From Darksidea phi (taxonomy: Eukaryota > Ascomycota > Dothideomycetes > Pleosporales > Lentitheciaceae), in NCBI GenBank assembly GCA_030770425.1, contig JASJFT010000162.1, forward strand, positions 1 through 64,000: DNA of 64,000 nt, written 5' to 3'. Position 1 is the first letter of the stretch. Each line of letters opens with the position of its first letter. Under the pieces are notes generated by a model. The model ran no database searches, was not told the DNA's origin, and saw only the letters and a list, made by a program, of their open reading frames with translations. This document shows, one piece after another, positions 1 to 9,836 of this stretch. Made by a program: the position numbers and the translations under genes.

Positions 1-384
1 GCAGCATCTTCAGCTGGTTCCGGAGCAGCCTCTTCAGCAGGTTCCGGAGCAGCATCTTCAGCAGGTTCCGGAGCAGCATCTTCAGCTGGTTCCGGAGCAG
101 CCTCTTCAGCAGGTTCCGGAGCAGCATCTTCAGCAGGTTCCGGAGCAGCATCTTCAGCTGGTTCCGGAGCAGCCTCTTCAGCTGGTTCCGGAGCAGCATC
201 TTCAGCAGGTTCCGGAGCAGCATCTTCAGCTGGTTCCGGAGCAGCCTCTTCAGCAGGTTCCGGAGCAGCATCTTCAGCAGGTTCCGGAGCAGCATCTTCA
301 GCTGGTTCCGGAGCAGCCTCTTCAGCAGGTTCCGGAGCAGCATCTTCAGCAGGTTCCGGAGCAGCCTCTTCAGCAGGTTCCGGT
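1..384 (-). repeat. 24-bp coding tandem repeat, 16 units, with a 72-bp higher-order period
   Basis: Sixteen perfect-length 24-bp units run from base 1 to 384 and continue off the left edge. On the minus strand each encodes PEPAEDAA or PEPAEEAA. Units differ at two sites (cat/cct and an a/t), and the variants recur in order cat-t, cct-a, cat-a. This gives five near-identical 72-bp blocks, with one deviation in the unit at 169-192 (cct-t). The pattern indicates recent amplification by three-unit slippage or unequal exchange. The frame is kept throughout. Confidence 0.95.
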
Positions 385-3300
385 GGAGGCGATTTCGATC
401 GGACAGAAGCCTTCTCAAGGTCCGGAGTAGGCGGCGGCGGGTTCCTAGGCGAGGGCACGAGAGGCGGCGGAAAGTCAGCAGCAGTCGGAGAAGCAGAGGT
501 AACTGGAGGCAAACCGGCTGCTTGAAGTTCCTCCGCTCTCTGCGCTACCGACTCTGCGTCGTCGTATAGAGCCAACCCATGATGATAAACACAGCCCTCG
601 TCCGGCTTTTCTTCGTCAGGAGATCGGAGATTCTCGTGCTTGGGTTCGCGGTAGATGACGGGGAAGAGTCGAAGCAATCGTTTGGGCTGCTCGTCGGATG
701 GCGGTGCGGTGCCGGCGAGCGAAGCGATGGGAGTGCCTTCGGGTCTGAGGGGTGGCCAGTATTCGGGTCCTGTGAACTGGTGGTCTTCATCGTTCACCGA
801 CGGCATGATTGCTGTTATCATCTCCCGTTCGAGGCGAGCAAAACGCCATGTTTCGGCGGCAAGCTTCACGATGCGCTTGACTGCGATCTTGATTCCTTCC
901 TCCTCTTTGGGGTCAGCGAAATGCTTGATCGCATTGACAATCTCTTCCACGACCGTACCGGCAGCCGTGTTGATGCGCTGCTTGGCACCGCTGCTGGTAA
1001 AGGCAGCAAGCAGTGTCTGTTGGCGCCAGATGGCTTCCTTGCGAGTGCTCTTGTCACGAATGTGGTTACTCATGGAGGAAAACAGTGAATCAGCTTTGTC
1101 ATAACGGCGACCGAGGCTAAAGAGGAACGGGCCGAATACACGGTACGTCACGAGCTTCGAGACTGTGTGGGCAACGTAAGCGGCGCGGAGTTGTCTGCAT
1201 CGCAAAGGTTAGATACATGTCGATAGGCGAGCACTAAACATACCTTGACGAAGAGGTCTCTCCTAGGAAGGAGGGTATCGTAGATGGAATCTGGGCTAGG
1301 TCTTCGGGTGGGGGTGCCACCGGGAGATGCACAAAGTGAGTTGCCGCGAGATCCAAGATCTGCTTCTGAAGTTGCGAGAATGATACTAAACTGGGCACCG
1401 CCGTCAGCAAAGTTACAAAAGCTGGGACAGAGTTTGAGAAATAGTAAAGATAATTGCATTAAGGGCGAAAAGACGCTAACAATTTTGAACCCCTTCTAGA
1501 ACAAAATGTGCACACAGTAGGAAAAACCGGACCTCCAAAAAATCATGAGCACACCAGGGCAGACTTACTAATACGTGTCTCCCTTGCTCTTGATCTCCGC
1601 GATGTCACCGTAGGATTCCATTAGCTTCTCCAGTCTTGATTTCTCTGCGTCCAAGTTGGTGGCGACAGTCTTGATGACCTGCTTCTCCCTCTCGTTCTCC
1701 GCCTTGAGATCGTTGTATTGCTTCTGAAGCTCATCCTTGTCTTTCTTCAGCTGCTCTGCTAGAGCTTTGTGTTCGTTTGCCATGCGATTTGCCTCGGCGT
1801 GCAGGTCAAGCCACGCCTTGTCCGACTCCTCTCTGATCTTTTTGTGCTGCCCCTCTAGAAGAGCACGCTGCTCCTCCCAACTCTTTCGGAGGCTTTCGAT
1901 GTCTTCACGATGGGCCTGGACAAGGGTTCCGCGTTCCTTCGACCACACCTCCATGGTCTCGCGCTCGCGCTTGAGTGCTTGCTCGCTATCGAGTTGAGCA
2001 ACGCCAAGCTTTGTCTCAAGCTCCTTGCGCATGCTGTCAAAGTTGGCTTCCCGCTCGCGCTGTTGCCTTTGGAGTTCGGACCTCAGGTCGTCCTTCTCCT
2101 TCACGAATTCAGCAACGGCCTCCTGCAGCTGATTCTCGGCGGCGACCTCGGCTTCTTTGAGCTTCTTGTCAAACTGGATGGCGAGAGCGATCTTCTCAGC
2201 ATCGTTTCTGGTTGTGGAGGTTGTCTTCCAATCTTCGAGTTCTTTTCGAGCATTTGCAAGCTCTTCGGCCGAAGCTTTTTGAAACTCCGCGTACGCCTCT
2301 TCCAGCTCCTTGTATTTAGTTTCCCAAGACTTCGTTGCGGCATCCAAGTCAGCTTTCAGCTGTTCTGCTTCCTGCTTGAACTTCTCAGTCTCGGCGAGCT
2401 GCTCCTTGAGCTCTTTAACTTGCTCCTCCATATTGCCAATCTCGAGGCGTAGCCTGCCAGCCTCTGTCGAATGTTTGCTCTCCATGCTCCCTACCCTCTC
2501 TCTCAGAGCGGCGATCTCTCCGTCTTTGTGACGCAACTTCTCTTGCTGCTCAGCACTCGCACGTCGAAGTAGCTCCTCTCGTACACCCAGCTGGCCATGC
2601 GTCTCCTTGTATTTGGCCAAGAGTACGTGAAGGTCAGGGATAGCTTGCGATATACGAGAGAAGACATCTCCGGAGTCGTCTTCAATCGCGGAGCCGCTCT
2701 CGATAGCAGGTGGTGCAAACTCCCTGGAACCCATGGAGTCATGACGTTGAGGAGGGCTATGAGTGCCGTACGGGGCATAGTTGGGCATGTGCCCCCAACT
2801 CTCCTGGTATGTGGAGGCATGTGATGGAGGACCATAAGGAGAGTGATTGGGGTATCCACCAGGTTGGCTCATGTTGTGACTATGACCGTGATAGTATGGC
2901 GGGGCTGCTGGAGGATAGAATCGGGGATGATGGTACTGTGGCGGAGGAGGCGGTGGCGGCGCGGGATTTGGGTAGTGCTCGGGAGGCACTCGAGATGCGA
3001 ACAAAGAACGCGATTGCTGTGTTGGGGGGTATGTTGAGCCTCTGGAGGAGTCACGAGATAGCGTTTCGCCTCTTAGCCTAGGCTGAATTAAAGCCGAGTC
3101 GTCGTCGGTATCGTCGTCAAATGCGGGTATGTGACGGGGACGAACTCTGGTCACTGGAGGCGAGGGAGCAGGGGGCCTGCTCTCCTCAATGACTTGCTTG
3201 ACAGCGCCAGGCTTGGGTGGAGACTTTAAAAGGACTGGTGGTCGTTCTGTCGCCACGGATCGCGGTGATTGGGGAGCGACAATAGATCGCGGAGGGCTGG

Positions 3301-4120
3301 AAACGGCTTCGGGAGCGGCTGGCGGCTGTTCTGCTGCCACAGATCGTGGGGAAGGTGATGCGGCTACGGATGGCGGCGGACTAGGAGCGGCTTCACCGTC
3401 TGCTGGTGTAGGGGCTGGGGACACAGGTGTCGGAGTTGGTGGGCTGTTTGCTTCAACAGGGGCAGGTTCAGGCTCCGCAATTGGCTCTGGCGCTTGAGGC
3501 GGCTCAGATTCCGGTTCTGCGTCTGGCTCTTGGACAACCTCTTCTTCTACAGTCGGTTCCGGTGGAGCGACGGCCTCTTCAATAGGGTTCGACTCTTCTG
3601 CTACTGGAGACTGGAGTGGATCCTCCCAGGTTTCGTTCTCGGTTTCGTTCCCGGTTTCGTTCTCATCCAAATCTTCAGAAACCGGATCGTCGTCTTTCTT
3701 TTCGGCTGGTACTGGCGGTACGTCGTCGGCGTCGGGTGCTGAAGTATCTTCCGCTACAGGTTCCTGTTCCGGCTCCTTTTCCGGCTCCTTTGATTCTTCC
3801 GCAGTAACCTCATCCGCCGTTTCAGAATTCTCCTCGTCTTGCGCTTTCTGCTCGGGCGCAGGAGTGTCTTCAATCTTGGATTCGTCGGTGACTTCCGGAG
3901 CCGGTTCTTTGACTGCCGTCTCGTCAACCGTTGATTCGGCGGATACAGCCAATGAGAGCGCAGTAACGCCCTGAGTTGGCTCGGCTGGGTCTGTCACTGG
4001 GGAGAGAGGCAATGACACCGAAGCTTCAGAGTCAGACTTCTCAGGCGTTGCCTGTGGACTCGGCGGTGGGGACGACCAGTCTGCTTGCTTCTGTTGCTTC
4101 TTCCTGTTCTTCTTCGGCAT
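1..4120 (-). CDS. Large Pro/acidic-rich coiled-coil protein with C-terminal helical domain and PEPAE octapeptide repeats (3' end beyond window)
   Basis: I read one gene, complement(join(<1..1194, 1244..1390, 1569..4120)). The first exon encodes about 850 residues: a Lys-rich start (MPKKNRKK), a long Pro/Glu/Ala-rich disordered part, a Pro/Tyr/His-rich patch near residues 380-460, then Glu/Lys/Gln coiled coil from about residue 490 to the exon end. A GTAAGT donor at 1568 and a CTGAC...CAG acceptor at 1391 (178-nt intron) restore the frame exactly, and a second 49-nt intron (1195..1243) does so again. The joined C-terminal part (about 250 residues) is helical and non-repetitive, followed by a Pro-rich linker and 16 copies of an eight-residue PEPAE(D/E)AA unit reaching the window edge. 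No catalytic motif is visible and I do not recognise the family. A structural or scaffold role is inference. Reading the 850-residue frame as a complete protein would miss half of the gene. Confidence 0.75.
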
Positions 4121-5032
4121 GGTGCCTGCGGTGCTCGCTGTTTATAGCGAGACGAGGGTGATTGCCCGCTTAAATGTTTGCCTCGCACGAAGAATCAATA
4201 AGGTGCAAAGGTGAGGCAAGAGGTTTGCTTGCGTGGCATATTGGCGGGAAAACAAGTAAATCGCCCGCAAACAGCGCGGTTAGGGGCTATATACGGCGCG
4301 CTGTGCGAAGGATCAAGAGCCGTGCATGGCGACGACACGAACTGGAAACGGCGCCGCGGCCAATGGGGCGGCGCCAGCGAGTGAGTCGATGCATATCAAA
4401 GTTAGCAGACTAATCTATGCGCTCCAATTGAAACGCCCTGGGCTTCCAACTACCGCCGAGTGCGCACGTGGAGACTTTGGAGCAGCGACGCTACGCTTCA
4501 TTCTTGCGCAGTTCGAGCCACGCGGACGCGGAAAATTGGAGCGTGGGAAGGGAGTGACTAAATGCAGAGGTTGGGAACCGCGATGGCTGGACGCAGAGGG
4601 AGAGTCGTAAACCGTTGGGCGCAATATTGTATGCCAGCCGTCGATATCGGGCGCCCATGCGAGGCGTGCTTGGTGTGCATGCGTGGAGGGCGTCGGTTGG
4701 TCGCACACGCATGATGAGACGAAAGCGGCGCCGGTAGCCGCATGCCCGAGCAGGCCCCCGGCAGCGATAGCGAGGGCGGAGATGAAGATGAACCACAGAG
4801 TGCGTCTCGTCTGGAGGGTAGCGGTGAGGTCGAGTGCAGGGACCACGGTGAGTTGGCATGCACGGGCCGACGCGTCTCTCCCGCCGCGTCAAAGACGGCA
4901 CCACCTTTCTCCGGCCCGCGACGCACCTCACCCAACTCTTGTACCAACAGCGCGTGCCACGCTCGCAGACACAACTGGTCGCGCGGTCGAGGATGACCCT
5001 TTGTCTCGGCGATCTCCAAACGTCAAGGCGGC
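4121..5032. promoter_or_regulatory. Divergent intergenic region between the coiled-coil gene and RAD17
   Basis: This GC-rich 0.9-kb stretch must hold both promoters. I see a TATATA-like element at about 4289-4294 and a CCAAT pentamer near 4360. Frames open here on both strands (for example 4415-4846 minus, with one hydrophobic segment), but they look like by-products of the high GC content. I do not call a gene. Confidence 0.5.
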
Positions 5033-7639
5033 ATGGTCCCGCCGCGGGCATCGCGCGGGAGGCCCATTGTGGTATCCTCTGATAGCGAGAGCGACGACGT
5101 CGACGGACGCCGCTCACCGCCCCCAAAGCGTCCGAGGAGGGACACGCGGCGCGCTTCCTCGCCGAAGCCGTCGTCGCCTGTCGCGAAGAAGTCTCCAGCT
5201 AAATCGCCAGGGAAGCCAAAGCCCATCTACAAGCCCATCACTTCGTTCTTCGCCAAAGGTCCGCGGCCCCAGGCGACCCAGCCCACACCGAGCCCCGAGA
5301 AGTCGACGGCGAGCACGCCGCTGGAAGACATCGACGAGATCCTCGACTCGTCGGACGATGCTCGTCCACGCAAGCGGCCGACTGCTCTCCCCGTGCGGAA
5401 GGCGAAGACTGCTCCCGCGGTTGACAGTGAGAGTGTTCCCACGCGCAGCCAGAAATTCTTGCGGACTGCGAGCCGAGTGCATTCGACGCCTCCACCGTCA
5501 AAGCCTGCAGCACCAGCTGTCGAAAACGTAGACAGGCGGCCATGGACCGAAAAGTATGGGCCGATGTCGCTAGACGAGCTGGCTGTGCATAAGAAGAAGG
5601 TCGCAGACGTCCGGGCATGGTTGTCGGGTGTCTTGAGCGGCAGAGAGCGCAAGAGATTGCTGCTCCTAAAAGGCCCTGCTGGCAGCGGTAAAACTACGAC
5701 CATGTCGCTCCTCTCAAAGGAACTGGGCGTGCACATGCATGAATGGAAGAACCCCACCAGCTCCATGCCGTCATCTGAGGGCTTCATGTCTGCAACTGCA
5801 CAATTTGAGGATTTTGTCGGCCGGGTCGGCGCATTCGGCAGCCTTGCGTTCGAAGAACCAACGGAGGTTCAACGACCGCCGCCCCCTACTCCGTCTCCTA
5901 AAACGAAGCAGCTGATCTTAGTAGAAGAATTCCCTAATACATTTACGCGCACAGCGTCTGTTGTACAATCATTTAGATCTTCTGTTCTCCATTACCTTGC
6001 TGCAAACACACCGTCAGCTACTTCCTTCTTCTCTAGCAAAGCCGACTCAGAGCAATCCGTAACTCCGATCGTCATGATCGTGTCCGAGACGCTTCTGACC
6101 ACGAATACTGCCGCTGCCGACAGCTTCACTGCTCATCGGTTGCTGGGGCCTGAGATTCTCTCGCACCCCGGCGTCACCACCATCGAATTTAACCCGATCG
6201 CGCCCACCTTCATGACGAAAGCGCTGGACCTCATAGTGCTGAAAGAAGCACGCACGTCTGGTCGGAGGAAGACGCTTGGGCCTCGGGTTATACAGCGGCT
6301 CTCAGAGCTAGGCGACATCCGCAGTGCTGTATCATCTCTAGAGTTCATGTGCCTTAGAGGAGACGAGACAGAAGGATGGGGCGCCAAGGTCAACTTCACG
6401 AAGAAAAAAGGGCCTAAGGATACTCCTTTGACTAAAATGGAGCAAGAGTCGCTGGAAATGGTTACTCAGCGAGAAAGCACGCTCGGCATCTTCCATGCCG
6501 TCGGCCGCGTTGTATACAACAAACGATCCTCCGAAGATCCAGAGAATCCCATCCCACAGCCGCCACATTGGTTCCCGGATCGTCGAAGACCTAAGGCTTC
6601 GGAAGTTAACATCGACGCTCTGATCGATGAGATCGGGACCGATACATTGACGTTCATTGCCGCTCTTCACGAAAACTACCTCCTCTCATGCGATGCGGGG
6701 GACAGTGAGGAGACGCTGGATAGTGTGACCGGCTCCATCGATGCCTTGTCCGACGCAGACCTTCTGTCGCCCGATCGCTTTAGCACATCAGGACTAGGAA
6801 GACGGAACCTACAGGGAACGGGCGCGGACAACCTCCGGCAAGATGAGATGTGTTTCCAGACCAGCGTACGTGGGCTACTATACAACCTACCTAATCCTGT
6901 TAAGCGAATCGCGCCTCCGCCCGGAATAATGGGCATGAAGGCGAAAGGTGCAAGTACAAGTGTAGGAGGCGGAGGCGGAGGCGGAGGCGGAGGCGGAGGT
7001 GCGTCGAAAGGCAGCGCATTCGCTATGTACTTTCCAGCATCTTTACGGATATGGCGACAACAAGAAGAGATCTCTAGCTTGTTGGAGTTGTGGGTGACTC
7101 GCGCTCAGCGAGGCGAACTCTTTACGCGCGGTGATGGGGGTCAAAAATTCACGCCTACGGTCGCAGGCGGCGTTGACACGTGGAGGAAGTCGACCCCTTT
7201 CTCTGTCCCTTCGCAGCCTGCAGCATCGCAACCGGATACTGGACTTGATGAGGGATCGCCCCCCATCCTCATCGGCAGCGGTGGTTCAGCACGCAACGAG
7301 ATGCTCTTCGAACGCCTTCCCTACCTTCCTACCATCCTACGCAAGTCTTCGATGCTATCTCCTAGTACTGCATCCACCATCCGCGAAATCCGCAAAATAA
7401 CGTCTTTCACAAGCGCCGGACCTTCTACGTCCGCCGAGGAGGATGATCAAGACGAGAGCGAGCACGAGCTCTTAGGTGAAATGGAACAATGGGCGACCGA
7501 TATACCGGACGCCACACCGAAGAAGAGGAAAAGAGCGAAGATAGAAGTCAAAGAGGAAATGGAGAGTGCGATACCAGGTGGATTGACAGACCAGGAAGGG
7601 AAGGGTAATGTACTTAGTGACGATGATATCGAAGACTAG
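5033..7639 (+). CDS. RAD17: Checkpoint clamp loader Rad17/Rad24 (RFC-like, loads the 9-1-1 clamp)
   Basis: Single exon of 868 residues. Rad17/Rad24 replaces Rfc1 in an RFC-like complex that loads the Rad9-Rad1-Hus1 clamp on damaged DNA in the nucleus. The Rad17 signature RPWTEKYGP lies near residue 173. The Walker A motif GPAGSGKTTT follows near 214, and Walker B is ILVEEFPN near 298, where Rad17 proteins usually have ED. The N-terminus is Ser/Pro-rich and basic (PKRPRR, a likely nuclear signal), and KKRKR near the C-terminus is a second one. YKPITSFFAK near residues 67-76 resembles a PCNA-binding PIP box with Tyr in place of Gln. A 12-Gly run at residues 645-656 comes from a hexanucleotide repeat. 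The C-terminus is acidic. Family call is secure. The start is the first ATG of the frame, and its local context is unremarkable. Confidence 0.92.
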   Translation: MVPPRASRGRPIVVSSDSESDDVDGRRSPPPKRPRRDTRRASSPKPSSPVAKKSPAKSPGKPKPIYKPITSFFAKGPRPQATQPTPSPEKSTASTPLEDIDEILDSSDDARPRKRPTALPVRKAKTAPAVDSESVPTRSQKFLRTASRVHSTPPPSKPAAPAVENVDRRPWTEKYGPMSLDELAVHKKKVADVRAWLSGVLSGRERKRLLLLKGPAGSGKTTTMSLLSKELGVHMHEWKNPTSSMPSSEGFMSATAQFEDFVGRVGAFGSLAFEEPTEVQRPPPPTPSPKTKQLILVEEFPNTFTRTASVVQSFRSSVLHYLAANTPSATSFFSSKADSEQSVTPIVMIVSETLLTTNTAAADSFTAHRLLGPEILSHPGVTTIEFNPIAPTFMTKALDLIVLKEARTSGRRKTLGPRVIQRLSELGDIRSAVSSLEFMCLRGDETEGWGAKVNFTKKKGPKDTPLTKMEQESLEMVTQRESTLGIFHAVGRVVYNKRSSEDPENPIPQPPHWFPDRRRPKASEVNIDALIDEIGTDTLTFIAALHENYLLSCDAGDSEETLDSVTGSIDALSDADLLSPDRFSTSGLGRRNLQGTGADNLRQDEMCFQTSVRGLLYNLPNPVKRIAPPPGIMGMKAKGASTSVGGGGGGGGGGGGASKGSAFAMYFPASLRIWRQQEEISSLLELWVTRAQRGELFTRGDGGQKFTPTVAGGVDTWRKSTPFSVPSQPAASQPDTGLDEGSPPILIGSGGSARNEMLFERLPYLPTILRKSSMLSPSTASTIREIRKITSFTSAGPSTSAEEDDQDESEHELLGEMEQWATDIPDATPKKRKRAKIEVKEEMESAIPGGLTDQEGKGNVLSDDDIED
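6965..7000 (+). repeat. (GGAGGC)6 microsatellite encoding 12 Gly in Rad17
   Basis: Six head-to-tail GGAGGC units (the last is GGAGGT) lie in frame inside the Rad17 gene and give a 12-residue Gly tract. Hexanucleotide slippage would change length by two Gly at a time without breaking the frame. Confidence 0.95.
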
Positions 7640-7995
7640 GACGTGCACTATTTGTATGTATACCAAAAGCGGTGTTGCAAAGCGTAGGGAGGCGGCTTAT
7701 GCCCGTCCATTAGAGGTGCGTATCAGCGCGTCCTTGTATTGTGTTTGTGAGAATATAGCACTGCTTTTACCTCGAGTAGCTCTTACTTAAGCTGCTCAAG
7801 TTGACGATAGAGATCCGATCTACGCTTTGCGTAGATTATGTTGGTACTAATTGTTCATTGCGTCTCATTTCCCATTGCGGCGACAGGTGCGCTGATTTAT
7901 AGGGTATTTCTAGAGGACGACTCAGACGTTACTATCGCTGGAATACCGGAGAAGTGAAGGTATACAGCCTCTGAGCATTAATTCTAATTTCCGCT
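7640..7995. other. Convergent 3' region, no gene seen
   Basis: 356 bp between the stop codons of Rad17 (plus) and the kinase-like gene (minus). It should contain both 3' UTRs. No open frame or repeat of note. Confidence 0.7.
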
Positions 7996-9120
7996 TTAAC
8001 TATATACTTCCTTGCCCGAATCGACCCGGCAGAACCAAGGATGCCCCAGAGCTTCCCGCGCAAGGATTCTTCTCGCTGGATCCAAGTTTGTCATCTTCGT
8101 GATCAAATCCCTAAACTCCACATCCACGTAATGCCACATGGTAAAAGGCTTCCTCGGCCTCTCCGCATCAAAGTCACCCGCGAGAGCAACGAAGCGCTCG
8201 AAAAAAGGATTCTCTTCTCCAATGTGCGCAAGCAGACCTTTAAAGCCACCCTCGTCTCCGAAATACGAGATATGTCTCCGGAGGATATGCCGCCAGGCGT
8301 CGCCCCCACGCAGCTCTTCATTGCTTACACGAAGGACCATGTCGTCAAGCATCACGTAGATGGCCACCAGCCCGAAGGAGAATACATCGGATGGTGTGTT
8401 TTGCCGTGCTTGGGCCCAAGACTCAGGGCTTCGCCAGAGTTGGTTTCCACAGAGGCAGCCTTTCAGGTTCTTTCCCGGTGGGAGCAGCACCGCATCCTCC
8501 AAGTCTGAAATCTGAACACTTCGGATAGTGAGATCATCATCGGCCGGATCTTCATAGTCCAGCAAGATGTTGTTGGGTTTGATGTCTGCTGAATCGTTAG
8601 CCTATCGTTATTCCTAGGATGCTCCGTTGTGCGACATAAACGAAGGAGGGCTCACCGGTATGGACGATTCCCCTATCGTGCAGCTCAGCCAGCCCAGTGA
8701 GAGCACTTTTGAGGATACTTCTCCTCGTCTCCTTAGACAGGGACCTCTGGCTAATACGAAGGAGATCACCAGCTAGAAACGGATAGACGAACAATTCAAA
8801 CTCCGGAATTGTGTCGACGACGGTCCGCAAGTTGGAACGCGAAGCTAAAGGTCTCTGTAATTCTTGCTGATATTCAAATTCGCCCGGTATCATGTTTTTT
8901 ATAATGAAACTTTCGCCTTCGGAGCTTGATGAGTACTTAGTTCCGGTGTTGGAGTCAGCGCGTGAGATTTAGGGGTTACACACCTCGCTCGGTAAACGCA
9001 TAATAACGGGCCTCGTCGTTCGGCAAGGGTCTCCTGAATACTGTATGTTCGCCCCGAATGGCCGCGAAGAGTCGCTCCTACCGGAAAGGGCTCGGATTTT
9101 ATTTGTGGTAGAGACGACAT
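7996..9120 (-). CDS. Protein-kinase-like protein with atypical HTD and DLE motifs
   Basis: Three exons, complement(join(7996..8585, 8656..8924, 8984..9120)), encode 331 residues. Both introns (70 and 59 nt) have GT-AG ends and restore one kinase frame. The probable ATP-binding Lys is K55 in FIIKNM. The catalytic loop is HTDIKPNN (D136), with Thr where most kinases have Arg. The metal-binding position is SDLED (D163), with Leu-Glu in place of Phe-Gly. The APE region is WRSPES, followed by DVFSFG, which is the canonical DxxxxG of subdomain IX, and the C-lobe ends at HPWF. Lys, HxD Asp and the DxG Asp are all kept, so activity is possible, but the glycine-rich loop (LAERRGPLL) is weak. Substrate unknown. 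The start at 9120 was chosen because upstream in-frame sequence looks non-coding. It may belong to the small expanded kinase-like families of Pezizomycotina. Confidence 0.8.
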
Positions 9121-9836
9121 CTGGTGCCAGGGAAAATAACACTGACGGATATAGAAAAAGCTGAATAACCTCTGCGCACGGTGGCAGGGAATCGAAAGAG
9201 GTCTGCGAATATAAGAGGCTATCATTGGTCCCAAAAACTTGACGGAAAATTTACTAACGTTAGTACGAAACAGTATTATAATTCTTGAGATAAGAATTTC
9301 TGCTGGCATATGTTAAGTCCGCGCTCGGGAAAACTTCGGCAAGGATTCGTAGCCAATCATTCCGCGACAGTTTCTTACCTGGCTGCAGTTGCAGATTAAG
9401 ACATCAATTCCTTCATTTAAGCACAAAAACGCTAAATCGTGTAGCTTGCTACTAAGAGCAGCGATTAAAAGATATTAGTGTCGTTCAAGGCAACTTGTTG
9501 TGATGTTGAGTGTCTGTTTTAGCATTTATGGGTTACTTTTAAATATGTTGCAGGCCAGTTTGCTTTCTGTCATTGCCTCCTTGGTGAGCAATCATTCGCC
9601 ACCATTCCGTCTTTGCGGGTCTGTGTGCCACATATCCGTTCTTAATTCAAAGGGATGATCCGCCATCACTCTGTCTTTGCCAGTCTGTTTGCCTCACTTC
9701 TTTGTTCCTAATCTAAAGGGCTCATATCTGTAACCACCTCGTCTTTAACAAAACAAACTCTCCGCTAAATTGAGACAGCGCTGATCCACCAACCCCTGCC
9801 CATTTGGACAAAGAAAAACGCTTCAATACACCCCTT
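9121..9836. other. Intergenic, no gene seen
   Basis: About 0.7 kb of promoter for the kinase-like gene and 3' flank of the ankyrin gene. Two short imperfect copies of a phrase around tttgc.ggtctgt.tgcc (near 9613 and 9676) are visible. Nothing else can be supported. Confidence 0.6.

Noticed and set aside
1148..1459. A separate small gene starting at ATG 1459 on the minus strand
   Set aside because: Its frame differs from the conserved downstream exon, and the large-gene splice at 1390/1569 explains the region better. The alternative intron needed (31 nt) is too short.
4415..5531. Several long overlapping frames on both strands (up to 282 codons) in the divergent region
   Set aside because: They overlap each other and the start of Rad17, have skewed Arg/Ser/Pro composition typical of GC-rich antisense frames, and show no domain.
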